Shown: piece by piece, positions 18,231 through 27,279 of the stretch | Layout of the letters: the number at the start of each line of letters is the position of its first letter | How positions within the stretch are numbered: position 1 is the first letter of the stretch | NCBI RefSeq assembly: GCF_001591345.1 | Contig: NZ_BCUS01000047.1 | Location: 1-44,324 of the forward strand | Reading direction: 5' to 3' | Source of the DNA: Variovorax boronicumulans NBRC 103145 | GTDB lineage: Bacteria > Pseudomonadota > Gammaproteobacteria > Burkholderiales > Burkholderiaceae_C | Length of the DNA: 44,324 nucleotides | Position numbers and translations under genes: made by a program | Notes under the pieces: model-generated | Databases searched by the model: none | Seen by the model: the letters and a program-made list of their open reading frames with translations, nothing else | What the model was told of the DNA's origin: nothing

Positions 18231-19544
18231 TTACTGCTGCTGCGCCATCAGTTCGTCGAACGACACCGACTTTTCGTTGACCTTGGCCTTGCCCAGCACG
18301 AAGTCGGTCACGTTGTTCTCGATGACCACGGCTTCGACTTCCGCCAGGCGGTTGTTGTCGCTGAAGTACCAGCGCACGACGTCTTGCGGCTTCTCGTAGC
18401 TGGCGGCCAGCTCGTCGATGTGGGCCTTGATCTGCTCGGGCTTGGCCTGCAGTTCGTTGGCACGCACCAGCTCGGCCACGACCAGGCCCAGGCGCACGCG
18501 GCGCTCGGCTTGCGGGCGGAACACTTCTTCGGGGATCGGGGCCTTGTCGGCGTCCTTGATGCCGCGCTGCTTGAGCTCGGCGCGGGCGCCGTCGATCATG
18601 CGGGCGACTTCCGACTGCACGCTGGCGTTCGGCAGGTCGAGTTCGGCGTTGGCCACCAGGGCGTCCATCACGGCGTTCTTGTTGCGGGCCAGCAGGCGGA
18701 ACTTCACTTCGCGCTCGAGGTTGCGCTTGATGTCGGCGCGCAGGCCTTCCACGGTGGCTTCGGCGATGCCGAGCGACTTGGCCAGCTGTTCGTTGACTTC
18801 GGGCAGGTGCGAAGCTTCGATCTTCTTCACGGTGACCATGAAGTCGGCTTGCTTGCCGGCCACGTCCTTGCCGTGGTAATCGGCCGGGAACGACAGCGGG
18901 AAGGTGCGGCTGTCGCCGGACTTCATGCCGCGCACGGCGTCTTCGAATTCCTTGAGCATCTGGCCTTCGCCGACGACGAACTGGAAGTCTTCGGCCTTGC
19001 CGCCCTGGAAGGGCTCGCCGTCGATCTTGCCTTCGAAGTCGACCGTCACGCGGTCGTTGTCTTCGGCCACGGCGTCTTGGGCGCGCTGGGCGAAGGTGCG
19101 GCGCTGCTTGCGCAGGATGTCCAGGGTCTTGTCGATGGCTTCGTCGCCGACTTCGGCCGACAGCTTCTCGACTTCAGCGCCCGACAGGTCGTTGATCTTG
19201 ACTTCGGGGAACACTTCGAAGACCGCGTCGAAGGCGAGCTGGCCTTCGGGCGACTCTTCCTTCTCGGTGATGCGCGGCTGGCCGGCGACGCGCAGCTTGG
19301 CTTCGTTCGCGGCTTGCGAGAAGGCCTCACCGACCTTGTCGTTCATGACTTCGTAGTGCACCGAGTAGCCGTAGCGCTGGGCCACGACGTTCATCGGCAC
19401 CTTGCCGGGACGGAAGCCGTCCATCTTGACGGTGCGCGCGAGCTTCTTGAGGCGCGAATCGACTTCGTTCTGGATGGTGCCGACCGGCAGGGTCAGCGTG
19501 ATCTTGCGTTCGAGCTTCTCGAGAGTTTCAACGTTCACGGTCAT
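18231..19544 (-). CDS. tig: Trigger factor
   Basis: The 437-residue ribosome-bound chaperone that meets nascent chains at the exit tunnel. The ribosome-docking signature GFRPGKVP is at residues 43-50. The central FKBP-like domain (about 150-250) contains DRVTVDFEGKIDGEPFQGG. The C-terminal chaperone arms follow. The length matches the family (E. coli 432). AAGGAAG lies six bases before the ATG. The start codon is only 26 bases from the CCA end of tRNA-Leu(UAG), so no independent promoter fits between them; tig is probably expressed from the tRNA transcript. Confidence 0.98.
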   Translation of the reverse strand: MTVNVETLEKLERKITLTLPVGTIQNEVDSRLKKLARTVKMDGFRPGKVPMNVVAQRYGYSVHYEVMNDKVGEAFSQAANEAKLRVAGQPRITEKEESPEGQLAFDAVFEVFPEVKINDLSGAEVEKLSAEVGDEAIDKTLDILRKQRRTFAQRAQDAVAEDNDRVTVDFEGKIDGEPFQGGKAEDFQFVVGEGQMLKEFEDAVRGMKSGDSRTFPLSFPADYHGKDVAGKQADFMVTVKKIEASHLPEVNEQLAKSLGIAEATVEGLRADIKRNLEREVKFRLLARNKNAVMDALVANAELDLPNASVQSEVARMIDGARAELKQRGIKDADKAPIPEEVFRPQAERRVRLGLVVAELVRANELQAKPEQIKAHIDELAASYEKPQDVVRWYFSDNNRLAEVEAVVIENNVTDFVLGKAKVNEKSVSFDELMAQQQ

Positions 19545-19570
19545 GGTGTCTTCCTTGTGAGGGGTGTGGC

Positions 19571-19657
19571 TGGTGCGCGGGGCCGGACTCGAACCGGCAC
19601 GTTCTTGCGAACGTCAGGACCTAAACCTGGTGCGTCTACCAATTTCGCCACCCGCGC
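19571..19657 (-). tRNA. tRNA-Leu(UAG)
   Basis: An 87-base class II tRNA read leftward. The acceptor GCGCGGG pairs with CCCGCGC, the anticodon loop is TTTAGGT (anticodon TAG), it has a long variable arm and GGTTCGAGTCC, and ACCA is encoded. It lies directly upstream of tig. Confidence 0.97.
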
Positions 19658-19665
19658 GATGCCAA

Positions 19666-19740
19666 ATTTCAGGTGAATGCAAAGGCGGACGGCCTCGGCG
19701 CTGCGGAAAAACCGCTGGCCCAAGACCGTCCGCCTGAAAT
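19666..19740 (-). promoter_or_regulatory. Hairpin in the leader of tRNA-Leu(UAG)
   Basis: GGCGGACGG (19684-19692) pairs with CCGTCCGCC (19726-19734), and the stem continues as ATTTCA (19666-19671) with TGAAAT (19735-19740) across a 12-base bulge. An inner GCGG/CCGC arm with an A-rich loop sits inside. A possible -10, TAAAAT, lies further upstream at 19754-19759 (leftward), so the hairpin would be in the primary transcript. Confidence 0.45.
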
Positions 19741-19825
19741 CGGTCAACCGCGCATTTTAAACGCAAGAATGGGGGCCTTCCGGCTTCCCCCTTTGGGGGA
19801 TTTCACCCACTCTCGCGCAAGGGAT

Positions 19826-19849
19826 ACGGGCCGCGCGAAAACGGCCCGT
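19826..19849 (-). terminator. Hairpin after the RND permease gene
   Basis: An 8-base-pair stem ACGGGCCG/CGGCCCGT with an 8-base loop begins 13 bases past the permease stop. A second hairpin, TCCCCC/GGGGGA (19786-19800), follows. Neither has a long T-tract. Confidence 0.5.
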
Positions 19850-19862
19850 GAAAAGCGCCTTG

Positions 19863-22800
19863 TCAGGCGGCAGCGGTTTGCGGCTCCCGCTTGATGCGGA
19901 AGGCCGCGGCGTACATCGCCGGCAGCGCCAGCAGCGTCAGCACGGTGGCCACGATCAGCCCGCCCATGATGGCCACGGCCATCGGGCCCCAGAACACGCT
20001 GCGCGACAGCGGGATCATCGCCAGCACCGCCGCCGCGGCGGTCAGCACGATGGGGCGCAGGCGCCGCACGGCCGACTCGACGATCGCGTCCCAGGCCGGC
20101 ACGCCGGCGGCGCGGTCGAGCTCGATCTGGTCGATCAGGATCACGGCGTTGCGCTGGATCATGCCCATCAGTGCGATCACGCCGAGCAGCGCCACGAAGC
20201 CGAAAGGCCGGTTCAGCAGCAGCAGCGCGGCGGCCACGCCGGCGATGCCCATCGGGCCGGTGATGAACACCAGCAGCGAGCGGCTGAAGCTGTGCAGCTG
20301 CAGCATCAGCAGCGTGAACACCAGGAACAGCATGATCGGCACGCCAGCCACGATCGAGGCCGAGCCCTTGGAGCTTTCCTCCACGGCGCCCGCCACCTCG
20401 ATGCGGTAGCCACCCTGCCCGGCCGCATGCCAGCCAGCTTCGAGCTGGCGCAGCTTCGGCAGCAGTTGCTCGGTCACGGTGGCGCCCTGCAGGCCTTCCA
20501 CCACGTCGCCCTGCACGGTGATGGCGTAGTCGCGGTTCTCGCGCCACATCACGCCGGGCTCCCAGGTGAACACCGGCCGGGCGATCTGCGTGAGCGGGAT
20601 CGAACGGCCCGTGGTCGTCGGGATGTAGGCGTTGCCGATGTCCGAAATCGCCTCGCGCTCGTCGGCCGACTGGCGCAGCACGATGTCGATCAGCAGGTCG
20701 TTCTCGCGGTACTGGCCGACCGTGGTGCCGCTGAACATGGTGCGCGAAGCCTGGGCGATGGCCTGGCTGGTCACGCCGAGCGCACGCGCCTTGGCCTGGT
20801 CGATCTCCAGGCGGATCACCTTGACCGACTCGTTCCAGTTGTCGTTCACGCCGCGCATGTTGGTGCTCTCGCGCAGCACGGCCTTCACCTCGTCGGCGCG
20901 GGCGCGCAGCTGGGCGGGCTCGGTGCCGATCACGCGGAACTGCACCGGGTACGGCACCGGCGGGCCGTTGGGCAGCAGCTTGACGCGGCCGCGCACCTCG
21001 GGGAATTCCTCGGCCAGCAAGGCGGGCAGGCGCAGGCGCAACGTTTCGCGCACCTTCAGGTCCTTGGCCAGCACGATGAGCTGCGACACGTTGGTCTGCG
21101 GAAACACCTGGTCCAGCGGCAGGTAGAAGCGCGGCACGCCGGAGCCGATCCAGGTGCTGACGGTCTTCACGCCCTCTTCCTTCATCACGCGCTGCTCGAC
21201 GCGCTTGGCCACCTCTTCGTTGGCGGCGAACGAGGTGCCTTCGGGGAACCAGATGTCCACCATGATCTCGGGCCGGCTCGAATCGGGGAAGAACTGCTGC
21301 TGCACCTTGCCCATGCCGACGATGCCCAGCGCAAAGATCAGCACGGTGGCGCCGATGGTCAGCCAACGGTGCTGCACGCACCAGTTCACCGCGCGGCGGA
21401 AGCTGTTGTAGAACGGCGTGTCGAACAGCTCGTGCGGCGGCGCATCGGGGTCGTGCGGCTTCACCTTGAGCAGCAGCGTGCCCAGGTACGGCACGAAGTA
21501 CACCGACACGATCCACGACAGCACCAGCGCGATCACCGTCACCGCGAAGATCGCGAAGGTGTACTCGCCCGTCACCGACTTGGCGATGCCGATCGGCAAG
21601 AAACCCGCCGCCGTGATGAGCGTGCCCGTGAGCATCGGCTTGGCCGTGACGTCGTAGGCGAAGGTGGCGGCGCGGACCTTGTCGTAGCCCTCCTCCATCT
21701 TCCGCACCATCATCTCCACGGCAATGATCGCGTCGTCCACCAGGAGGCCGAGCGCGATGATCAGCGACCCCAGCGATATCTTGTGCAGCCCGATGCCGAA
21801 GTAGTTCATGGCCAGGAAGGTCACGGCCAGCACCAGCGGAATGGTGATGGCCACCACCAGCCCGGGGCGCATGTCGATGTACCAGCCGAAGCGCCCGCCC
21901 TTGTGCAGGCCGAGCGCGATGATGCTCACGGCCAGCACGATGGCCACGGCCTCGATGAGCACGCCGACGAACTCGTTGACCGAGCTGGCCACCGACACCG
22001 GCTGGTCCTGCACCTGTGCCAGCTTCACGCCGGCCGGCAGGCGCTGGTCGATGGTGGCGGTGGTGGCCTTGAGCGCCTTGCCCAGCGCGATGATGTCGCC
22101 GCCCTTGGCCATCGACACACCGAGCGCGATCACTTCCTTGCCCTGGTGGTGCACCTTCACGGCCGGCGGATCGACGTACCCACGGCGGATCTCGGCGATG
22201 TCGCCGAGTTTGATCTGGTTGCCCGAGCTGCCGCGGATCGGCATCTCGCGCAGCTGCTCGACGCTGGTGAACTGGCCGCCCACGCGCACCTGCACCACGT
22301 CCAGCGGCGACTGGATCGTGCCGGCGCTTTCGACCGCGTTCTGCGAGCCGAGCTGGGCCAGCACGGCGTTGAAGTCGAGCCCCAGCTGGGCCAGGCGCTT
22401 CTGCGAGATCTCGATGAAGACCTTTTCGTCCTGCACGCCGAACTGGTCGACCTTGGCCACGTCCTTCACGCGCAGCAGCTGCTGGCGCACGTCGTCGGCC
22501 AGCGTCTTGAGCTCGGCGTAGCTGAAGCCTTCGCTCTCCAGCGCGTAGATCACGCCGTAGACGTCGCCGAAGTCGTCATTGAAGAACGGCCCCTGCACAC
22601 CCGCGGGCAAGGTGCCGCGCATGTCGCCGATCTTCTTGCGCACCGTGTACCAGACGTTGGCCACCTCGGCGGCCTTCGATGAGTCCTTGATCTGGAAAAT
22701 GATCTGCGACTCACCCGGCTTCGAATAGCTGCGGATCTTGTCGGCGTACGGTGCTTCCTGCAGCGTGCGCTCCAGCTTGTCGGTGACCTGCTCGGCCACC

Positions 22801-23042
22801 TGCTGCGCGGTGGCGCCGGGCCAGTAGGTGCGCACCACCATCGCACGGAAGGTGAACGGCGGATCTTCGTCCTGGCCGAGCTGGAAGTACGCGAAGGCGC
22901 CCAGCACCATCAGCACCACCATCAGGTAGCGCGTGAGGGGCGCGTGGTCCAGCGCCCATTTGGAAAGATTGAAGCCGGGCGACTTGTACTCGGACGCCGG
23001 AGTTGTCGCAGGGGTTGCGGGGGTCGCAGGGCCTTCCGTCAT
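19863..23042 (-). CDS. RND efflux pump inner-membrane permease (AcrB family)
   Basis: A 1059-residue proton-driven RND transporter, the inner-membrane trimer of a tripartite export pump. The first helix is at about residues 38-55, followed by a large periplasmic porter domain. The proton-relay pair Asp436-Asp437 lies in GLLVDDAIIAVE. A second periplasmic repeat and the C-terminal helix bundle follow. The length is typical (AcrB 1049). The ATG overlaps the adaptor stop (ATGA), so the two are translationally coupled. No outer-membrane channel gene is in the operon. The substrate cannot be deduced. Confidence 0.94.
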   Translation of the reverse strand: MTEGPATPATPATTPASEYKSPGFNLSKWALDHAPLTRYLMVVLMVLGAFAYFQLGQDEDPPFTFRAMVVRTYWPGATAQQVAEQVTDKLERTLQEAPYADKIRSYSKPGESQIIFQIKDSSKAAEVANVWYTVRKKIGDMRGTLPAGVQGPFFNDDFGDVYGVIYALESEGFSYAELKTLADDVRQQLLRVKDVAKVDQFGVQDEKVFIEISQKRLAQLGLDFNAVLAQLGSQNAVESAGTIQSPLDVVQVRVGGQFTSVEQLREMPIRGSSGNQIKLGDIAEIRRGYVDPPAVKVHHQGKEVIALGVSMAKGGDIIALGKALKATTATIDQRLPAGVKLAQVQDQPVSVASSVNEFVGVLIEAVAIVLAVSIIALGLHKGGRFGWYIDMRPGLVVAITIPLVLAVTFLAMNYFGIGLHKISLGSLIIALGLLVDDAIIAVEMMVRKMEEGYDKVRAATFAYDVTAKPMLTGTLITAAGFLPIGIAKSVTGEYTFAIFAVTVIALVLSWIVSVYFVPYLGTLLLKVKPHDPDAPPHELFDTPFYNSFRRAVNWCVQHRWLTIGATVLIFALGIVGMGKVQQQFFPDSSRPEIMVDIWFPEGTSFAANEEVAKRVEQRVMKEEGVKTVSTWIGSGVPRFYLPLDQVFPQTNVSQLIVLAKDLKVRETLRLRLPALLAEEFPEVRGRVKLLPNGPPVPYPVQFRVIGTEPAQLRARADEVKAVLRESTNMRGVNDNWNESVKVIRLEIDQAKARALGVTSQAIAQASRTMFSGTTVGQYRENDLLIDIVLRQSADEREAISDIGNAYIPTTTGRSIPLTQIARPVFTWEPGVMWRENRDYAITVQGDVVEGLQGATVTEQLLPKLRQLEAGWHAAGQGGYRIEVAGAVEESSKGSASIVAGVPIMLFLVFTLLMLQLHSFSRSLLVFITGPMGIAGVAAALLLLNRPFGFVALLGVIALMGMIQRNAVILIDQIELDRAAGVPAWDAIVESAVRRLRPIVLTAAAAVLAMIPLSRSVFWGPMAVAIMGGLIVATVLTLLALPAMYAAAFRIKREPQTAAA

Positions 23043-24241
23043 TTGGCGGCACCCGTTGCGATCTCCTTCTTCGTCGCGGCCACGGCCTCGACGGCCTGCT
23101 GCTTCGCCTGCGCCTGTTGCTGGCCATTGGCGGCGGCCGCCATGGCCTCCTTCGACTGGTAGATGGTGACCTTCTGCCCCGGAGACAGCACGTGCACGCC
23201 CGCGGCCACGACCATCATCCCGGTCGACAGGCCCGAGCCGATCACCGCCTCATTGCCGTCGGCCGTGACCACCTGCACCGGCTGCGAGCGCACGGTCATG
23301 CTGTCCTTGTCGAGCACCCAGACCGCCGAGCCCTTGCCTTCCTGGCGCAGCGCGCTGGTCGGCAGCTTGATCACCGCCACGTCGGTGCGCGCCAGCGCCT
23401 GCGGCCGGGCATAAACGGTGGCGCCGAGCGCCGGCGAGGTCGCGGCGTCGATCGACACCTTGACCGAGTAGGTGCGCGTGACCGCGTCGGCACTGGCCGC
23501 CACCTCGCGCACCTGGCCCTGCAGCACCTCGCCGCCGGACCAGCCGCGCACCGCGACCGGCGAGCCGGGCTTGATCAGCGCGGCGCGGTCCTCAGGCACC
23601 GCGAACACCACGTCGCGTGCGCCGTCCTGGGCGATGCGCACGACCGGCGTGCCGGCCTGCACCACCTGGCCCGGCTCGGCCTCGATGGCCGTGATGACAC
23701 CCGCCACGTCGGCCACCAGCGTCGTGTAGCTGGCCTGGTTGCCTTGCGAGGCCAGCTGCGCCTGCGCCTGTTCAAGCTGGGCCTGCGCGGCCTTCCAGGT
23801 GGTTTCGCGGCGCTCCAGTTCGGCGCCGCTGATGAAGTTCTGCGAGCGCAGCTCGGTGTAGCGCTTCAGGTCGGCGGCTGCGAGGTCGCGGTTGGTCAGC
23901 GCGGCGGCCTGCTGGGCGCGGGCGGCCTCGGCGGCCAGGCGGTAGTCCTGCGGATCGAGCTGAGCCAAGACCTGGCCGGCCTGCACGTGCTGGCCGAGCT
24001 CGGCCTGGCGGCGGATGATCTTGCCCGCCACCCGGAAGCCCAGGCGCGATTCGACCCTGGCCCGCACCTCGGCCGAGAACTCGGGCTGGGCGTCGTAGTC
24101 GCTGGTGCCGACGGTCACGAACTTGACCGCCCTCACGGGCTCCTGGGCAGGCGGTTTCGGCGAACAGCCGGCCAGAAAGATGGCGGGAAGCAGCAGCCAG
24201 GCGGCGCTGCGGGCACGGAGTGAGGCGGCGGAGGCGGTCAT
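23039..24241 (-). CDS. RND efflux periplasmic adaptor lipoprotein
   Basis: A 400-residue membrane-fusion protein that bridges the RND permease to an outer-membrane channel. The signal peptide ends in a lipobox, FLAGC (Cys26), so it should be lipid-anchored in the inner membrane. The biotinyl-lipoyl half motifs (GFRVAGKIIRR; LVADVAGVITAIEAEPGQVV) flank a coiled-coil hairpin rich in Ala and Gln (about residues 105-165). Beta-barrel and membrane-proximal domains follow. The last 45 residues are Ala/Gln/Lys-rich. It is the first gene of the operon, downstream of the double-operator promoter. Confidence 0.93.
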   Translation of the reverse strand: MTASAASLRARSAAWLLLPAIFLAGCSPKPPAQEPVRAVKFVTVGTSDYDAQPEFSAEVRARVESRLGFRVAGKIIRRQAELGQHVQAGQVLAQLDPQDYRLAAEAARAQQAAALTNRDLAAADLKRYTELRSQNFISGAELERRETTWKAAQAQLEQAQAQLASQGNQASYTTLVADVAGVITAIEAEPGQVVQAGTPVVRIAQDGARDVVFAVPEDRAALIKPGSPVAVRGWSGGEVLQGQVREVAASADAVTRTYSVKVSIDAATSPALGATVYARPQALARTDVAVIKLPTSALRQEGKGSAVWVLDKDSMTVRSQPVQVVTADGNEAVIGSGLSTGMMVVAAGVHVLSPGQKVTIYQSKEAMAAAANGQQQAQAKQQAVEAVAATKKEIATGAAK

Positions 24242-24270
24242 GAGACACCCAAGAAGAAAGGAACCGGGCC

Positions 24271-24334
24271 ATTAATGACCCACCGGTTAGTAATCTAGGG
24301 TAAACGTTAAACAGTGTCAATGACCCGCGGGTCA
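24271..24334 (-). promoter_or_regulatory. RND operon promoter flanked by two operator-like palindromes
   Basis: Read leftward, TTGACA (24315-24320) and TAGATT (24292-24297) are 17 bases apart. A perfect 14-base palindrome, TGACCCGCGGGTCA (24321-24334), abuts the -35. An imperfect 24-base palindrome (24271-24294; arms ATTACTAACC and GGTCATTAAT on the minus strand) overlaps the -10 and the start point. Both contain a GACC/GGTC core. The arrangement fits repression by a TetR-like dimer, but no such gene is adjacent. Confidence 0.7.
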
Positions 24335-24362
24335 GTTGACCATGTCGACAGCAATGTCTGCG

Positions 24363-26291
24363 CTAGGTTCTCTGCCCCATTTCCACCAGCCGGTTGTCGG
24401 GAAGCTCGAAGTAATCGGATGCCCGGCCCGCGTTGCGCTGCAGCCAGCCGAACAGCACCCGTCGCACCGGGTTCATGCCCGGCAGGTTCTCCTCGCCCAC
24501 CGAGGCGCGGGAGACGAAGTACGAGGTCTTCATCGAGTCGATGGCCAGGGTCTTCTGGTAGGCCAGGATGCGGATGAACTCGGGCACGTCGGCCCGCTCC
24601 ATGAAGCCGTGCCGCGCCGTGACCACCCAGATGCCGTCCATCAGCTGCTCGGCCTCGATGCGCAGGCGCGCGTCCACGCGCGGCGTGTCGCACGAGAGCA
24701 CGCGCAGCACGATCACCTGCTCGTGCAGCACCTGGTTGTGCTTGAGGTTGTGCAGCAGCGCATGCGGCACCGCCGTGGCGTCGGGGTTCAGGAACACGGC
24801 CGTGCCGCTCACCCGGTGCGGCATGTTCAGCGCCAGCGACTCGACGAAGGGACGCAGCGGCAGGCTGTCGGCGGCTGCGGCCTCCAAGCCCAGGCGCCGG
24901 CCCTTGGCCCAGGTGGTGAACAGCACCATCACCCCGGCCGCCACCGCCAGCGTGAGCCAGCCGCCCTCGGCCACCTTCAGGCTGTTGGACACCACGAAGG
25001 TCAGGTCGACCGCCGCGAAGGCCGCCACGCCGACCGCCACCGCCACCTTGTTCCAGCGCCACAGGCCCCAGGCCACGATGCCGGCCAGCAATGTGGTCGT
25101 CACCATCGTGATCGACACCGCGATGCCATACGCCGCCGACAGCGCGCCCGAGCTGCGGAAGCCCAGCACCAGCAGCAGCACGCCGACCATCAGCAACCAG
25201 TTGACGGCTGGCACGTAGATCTGCCCGATGGCCGTGCCCGAGGTCTGCACCACGCGCATGCGCGGCAGGTAGCCCATGCGCATCGCCTGCGCGGTGAGCG
25301 AAAAAGCGCCCGAGATCACCGCCTGCGAAGCGATCACCGTGGCCATGGCGGCCAGCACCACCATCGGCAGCACGCCCCACGACGGAAAGAGCCGGAAGAA
25401 CGGGTTGTCGATGGCCGCCGGGTTCGCCAGCACCAGCGCGCCCTGCCCGAAGTAGTTGAGCACCAGCCCCGGCAGCGCGATGAAGAGCCACGCGAGACGG
25501 ATCGGCCTGGCGCCGAAGTGCCCCATGTCGGCATACAGCGCCTCCCCGCCCGTGAACGCCAGGAACACCGCGCCCAGCACGGCCAGCGACTGCGCCCGGT
25601 GCTCGACCAGGAAGCCCACTGCCCGGCGCGGGTCGAGCGCCGCCAGCACCTGCGGCTGCTGCAGCACCTGCCACAGCCCTGCCACGCCCAACACCAGGAA
25701 CCACAGCAGCATCACCGGCCCGAAGATCCTGCCGACCACGCCGGTGCCCTTCTTCTGCACCATGAACAGCCCGACGAGGATCGCCAGCGTGATCGGGATC
25801 ACCACCCGTTGCAGCACCGGCGCCTGCACCTCCAGGCCCTCGACCGCCGACAGCACCGAGATCGCCGGCGTGATGAGGCTGTCGCCGTAGAACATGGCCG
25901 CGCCCACCAGGCCCAGAACCCCGATTCCGCGCCACACCCAGGGTCGGGTCTTCGGGCCGGAAACGGCGTTGCGCGCCAGCGCCTGCAGCGCCAGGATGCC
26001 GCCCTCGCCGTCGTGGTCGGCGCGCAGCACGAACACCACGTACTTGAGCGTCACCACGAACATCAGGCCCCAGAAGATCAGCGAGAGCAGGCCCAGCACC
26101 GCGTCGGGCGAGAACGGCACGCCGTGCTCGGGGTTCATCGTCTCCTTGAAGGCGTACAGCGGCGAGGTGCCGATGTCGCCGAAGACGACGCCCAGCGCCG
26201 CGATCATCAGCCCCGGCCCGGCCGGATGTGCGGTGTCGCCCGAAGCGGGAAGCGCAGTCCCGGAAGCCGCGGCAGTTGCTTTCATCGTCAT
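24363..26291 (-). CDS. kup: Kup-type potassium uptake permease
   Basis: A 642-residue Kup/HAK potassium importer, an inner-membrane protein driven by proton symport that does not need ATP. The conserved first helix carries GVVFGDIGTSPLY, and YVVFVLRADHDGEGG follows in the next loop. About 12 transmembrane helices occupy residues 25-455, and a cytoplasmic C-terminal domain makes up the rest. I start at 26291 (MTMKATAAAS); the ATG two codons later is equally possible, since neither has a good ribosome site. A longer frame to 26375 would overlap the divergent hpnC start. Potassium uptake complements the osmoprotection genes at 4.4-7.9 kb. Confidence 0.92.
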   Translation of the reverse strand: MTMKATAAASGTALPASGDTAHPAGPGLMIAALGVVFGDIGTSPLYAFKETMNPEHGVPFSPDAVLGLLSLIFWGLMFVVTLKYVVFVLRADHDGEGGILALQALARNAVSGPKTRPWVWRGIGVLGLVGAAMFYGDSLITPAISVLSAVEGLEVQAPVLQRVVIPITLAILVGLFMVQKKGTGVVGRIFGPVMLLWFLVLGVAGLWQVLQQPQVLAALDPRRAVGFLVEHRAQSLAVLGAVFLAFTGGEALYADMGHFGARPIRLAWLFIALPGLVLNYFGQGALVLANPAAIDNPFFRLFPSWGVLPMVVLAAMATVIASQAVISGAFSLTAQAMRMGYLPRMRVVQTSGTAIGQIYVPAVNWLLMVGVLLLVLGFRSSGALSAAYGIAVSITMVTTTLLAGIVAWGLWRWNKVAVAVGVAAFAAVDLTFVVSNSLKVAEGGWLTLAVAAGVMVLFTTWAKGRRLGLEAAAADSLPLRPFVESLALNMPHRVSGTAVFLNPDATAVPHALLHNLKHNQVLHEQVIVLRVLSCDTPRVDARLRIEAEQLMDGIWVVTARHGFMERADVPEFIRILAYQKTLAIDSMKTSYFVSRASVGEENLPGMNPVRRVLFGWLQRNAGRASDYFELPDNRLVEMGQRT

Positions 26292-26364
26292 GGGCGAAAG
26301 AGAGATGGAAAGTGGCGACGCCGCCAGCATAGTGCCCGGACATGACGTCGCCGACAATCGTGGC

Positions 26365-27279
26365 GTGTCCGCCACTCCCCCCCATGCCGCCGCGCCGGCC
26401 CATTACGAAAACTTTCCCGTGGCCTCGTGGCTGTGCCCGCCGCACCTGCGCCCACCGATCGCCGCGATCTATCACTTCGCCCGCACCGCCGACGACATCG
26501 CCGACGAGGGCGACGCCTCGCCCGATGTGCGCCTGGCCGAGCTGCACGCCTACCGCGAGGAACTGGCCGCCGCCGCGCGCGGCGACGCGCTGCCCGACTC
26601 GCGTTGGCCCCATGTGTTCGGCCCGCTGGCCTGGGCCATCGGCCAGTACCGCCTGCCCGAAGACCTACTCGCCGACCTGCTCAGCGCCTTCATGCAGGAC
26701 ATCGAGAAGACCCGCGACCGCGGCACCTACGCCGACCGCGCCGAGCTGCTCGACTACTGCCGCCGCTCGGCCAACCCGGTCGGCCGGCTGCTGCTGCACC
26801 TGTACGGCGTGACCGACGCGCAGGCGCTGGCCCAGAGCGACGCCATCTGCAGCGCGCTGCAGCTCATCAACTTCTGGCAGGACCCGAGCGTCGACCTGCC
26901 GCGCGGGCGCTTCTACTTTCCGCGCACCGACTGCGCGCGGCGCGGGCTGACCTCGGAGCATTTCAAGGTCTTCGCGCCGCTGTCTTCCGCACCGCCGCCG
27001 CAGGAAGCTATCAATCTGATAGCGGTGGTGGCCTTCTGGGCGCGCGAGCTCATGACCGAGGGCGCCCCGCTCGTGCACCGCCTGCCGGGCCGCGTGGGCT
27101 GGGAGCTGCGCCTGGTCGTGCAGGGTGGCCTGCGCATCCTGGACAAGATCGAGGACCTGGGCTTCGACACCTTCACGCAGCGCCCCACCGTCGGCAAGGC
27201 CGACGCGCCCGTGCTGCTCTGGAAGGCATGGCGGATGCGGAGACAATCACGGCCCATGAAAGCAGCGCCTCCCCGATGA
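26365..27279 (+). CDS. hpnC: Hydroxysqualene synthase-type enzyme HpnC
   Basis: A 304-residue squalene/phytoene-synthase-fold protein. In the HpnCDE route HpnC turns presqualene diphosphate into hydroxysqualene. HYENFPVASWL at the N-terminus is the HpnC signature. The first Asp-rich motif is ARTADDIADEGD; the second helix region reads LQLINFWQDPSVDLPRGRFY. I choose the GTG at 26365 because no ATG fits and it leaves a short leader before HYENFP. Its TGA overlaps the hpnD ATG (ATGA), so hpnC-hpnD are coupled. It is divergent from kup with a 73-base gap. Confidence 0.9.
   Translation: MSATPPHAAAPAHYENFPVASWLCPPHLRPPIAAIYHFARTADDIADEGDASPDVRLAELHAYREELAAAARGDALPDSRWPHVFGPLAWAIGQYRLPEDLLADLLSAFMQDIEKTRDRGTYADRAELLDYCRRSANPVGRLLLHLYGVTDAQALAQSDAICSALQLINFWQDPSVDLPRGRFYFPRTDCARRGLTSEHFKVFAPLSSAPPPQEAINLIAVVAFWARELMTEGAPLVHRLPGRVGWELRLVVQGGLRILDKIEDLGFDTFTQRPTVGKADAPVLLWKAWRMRRQSRPMKAAPPR

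Noticed and set aside
19848..22682. A 944-codon plus-strand open frame opposite the RND permease
   Set aside because: Same antisense artefact: His/Arg/Gln-rich composition, no domain, and the opposite strand carries a clear AcrB-family gene.
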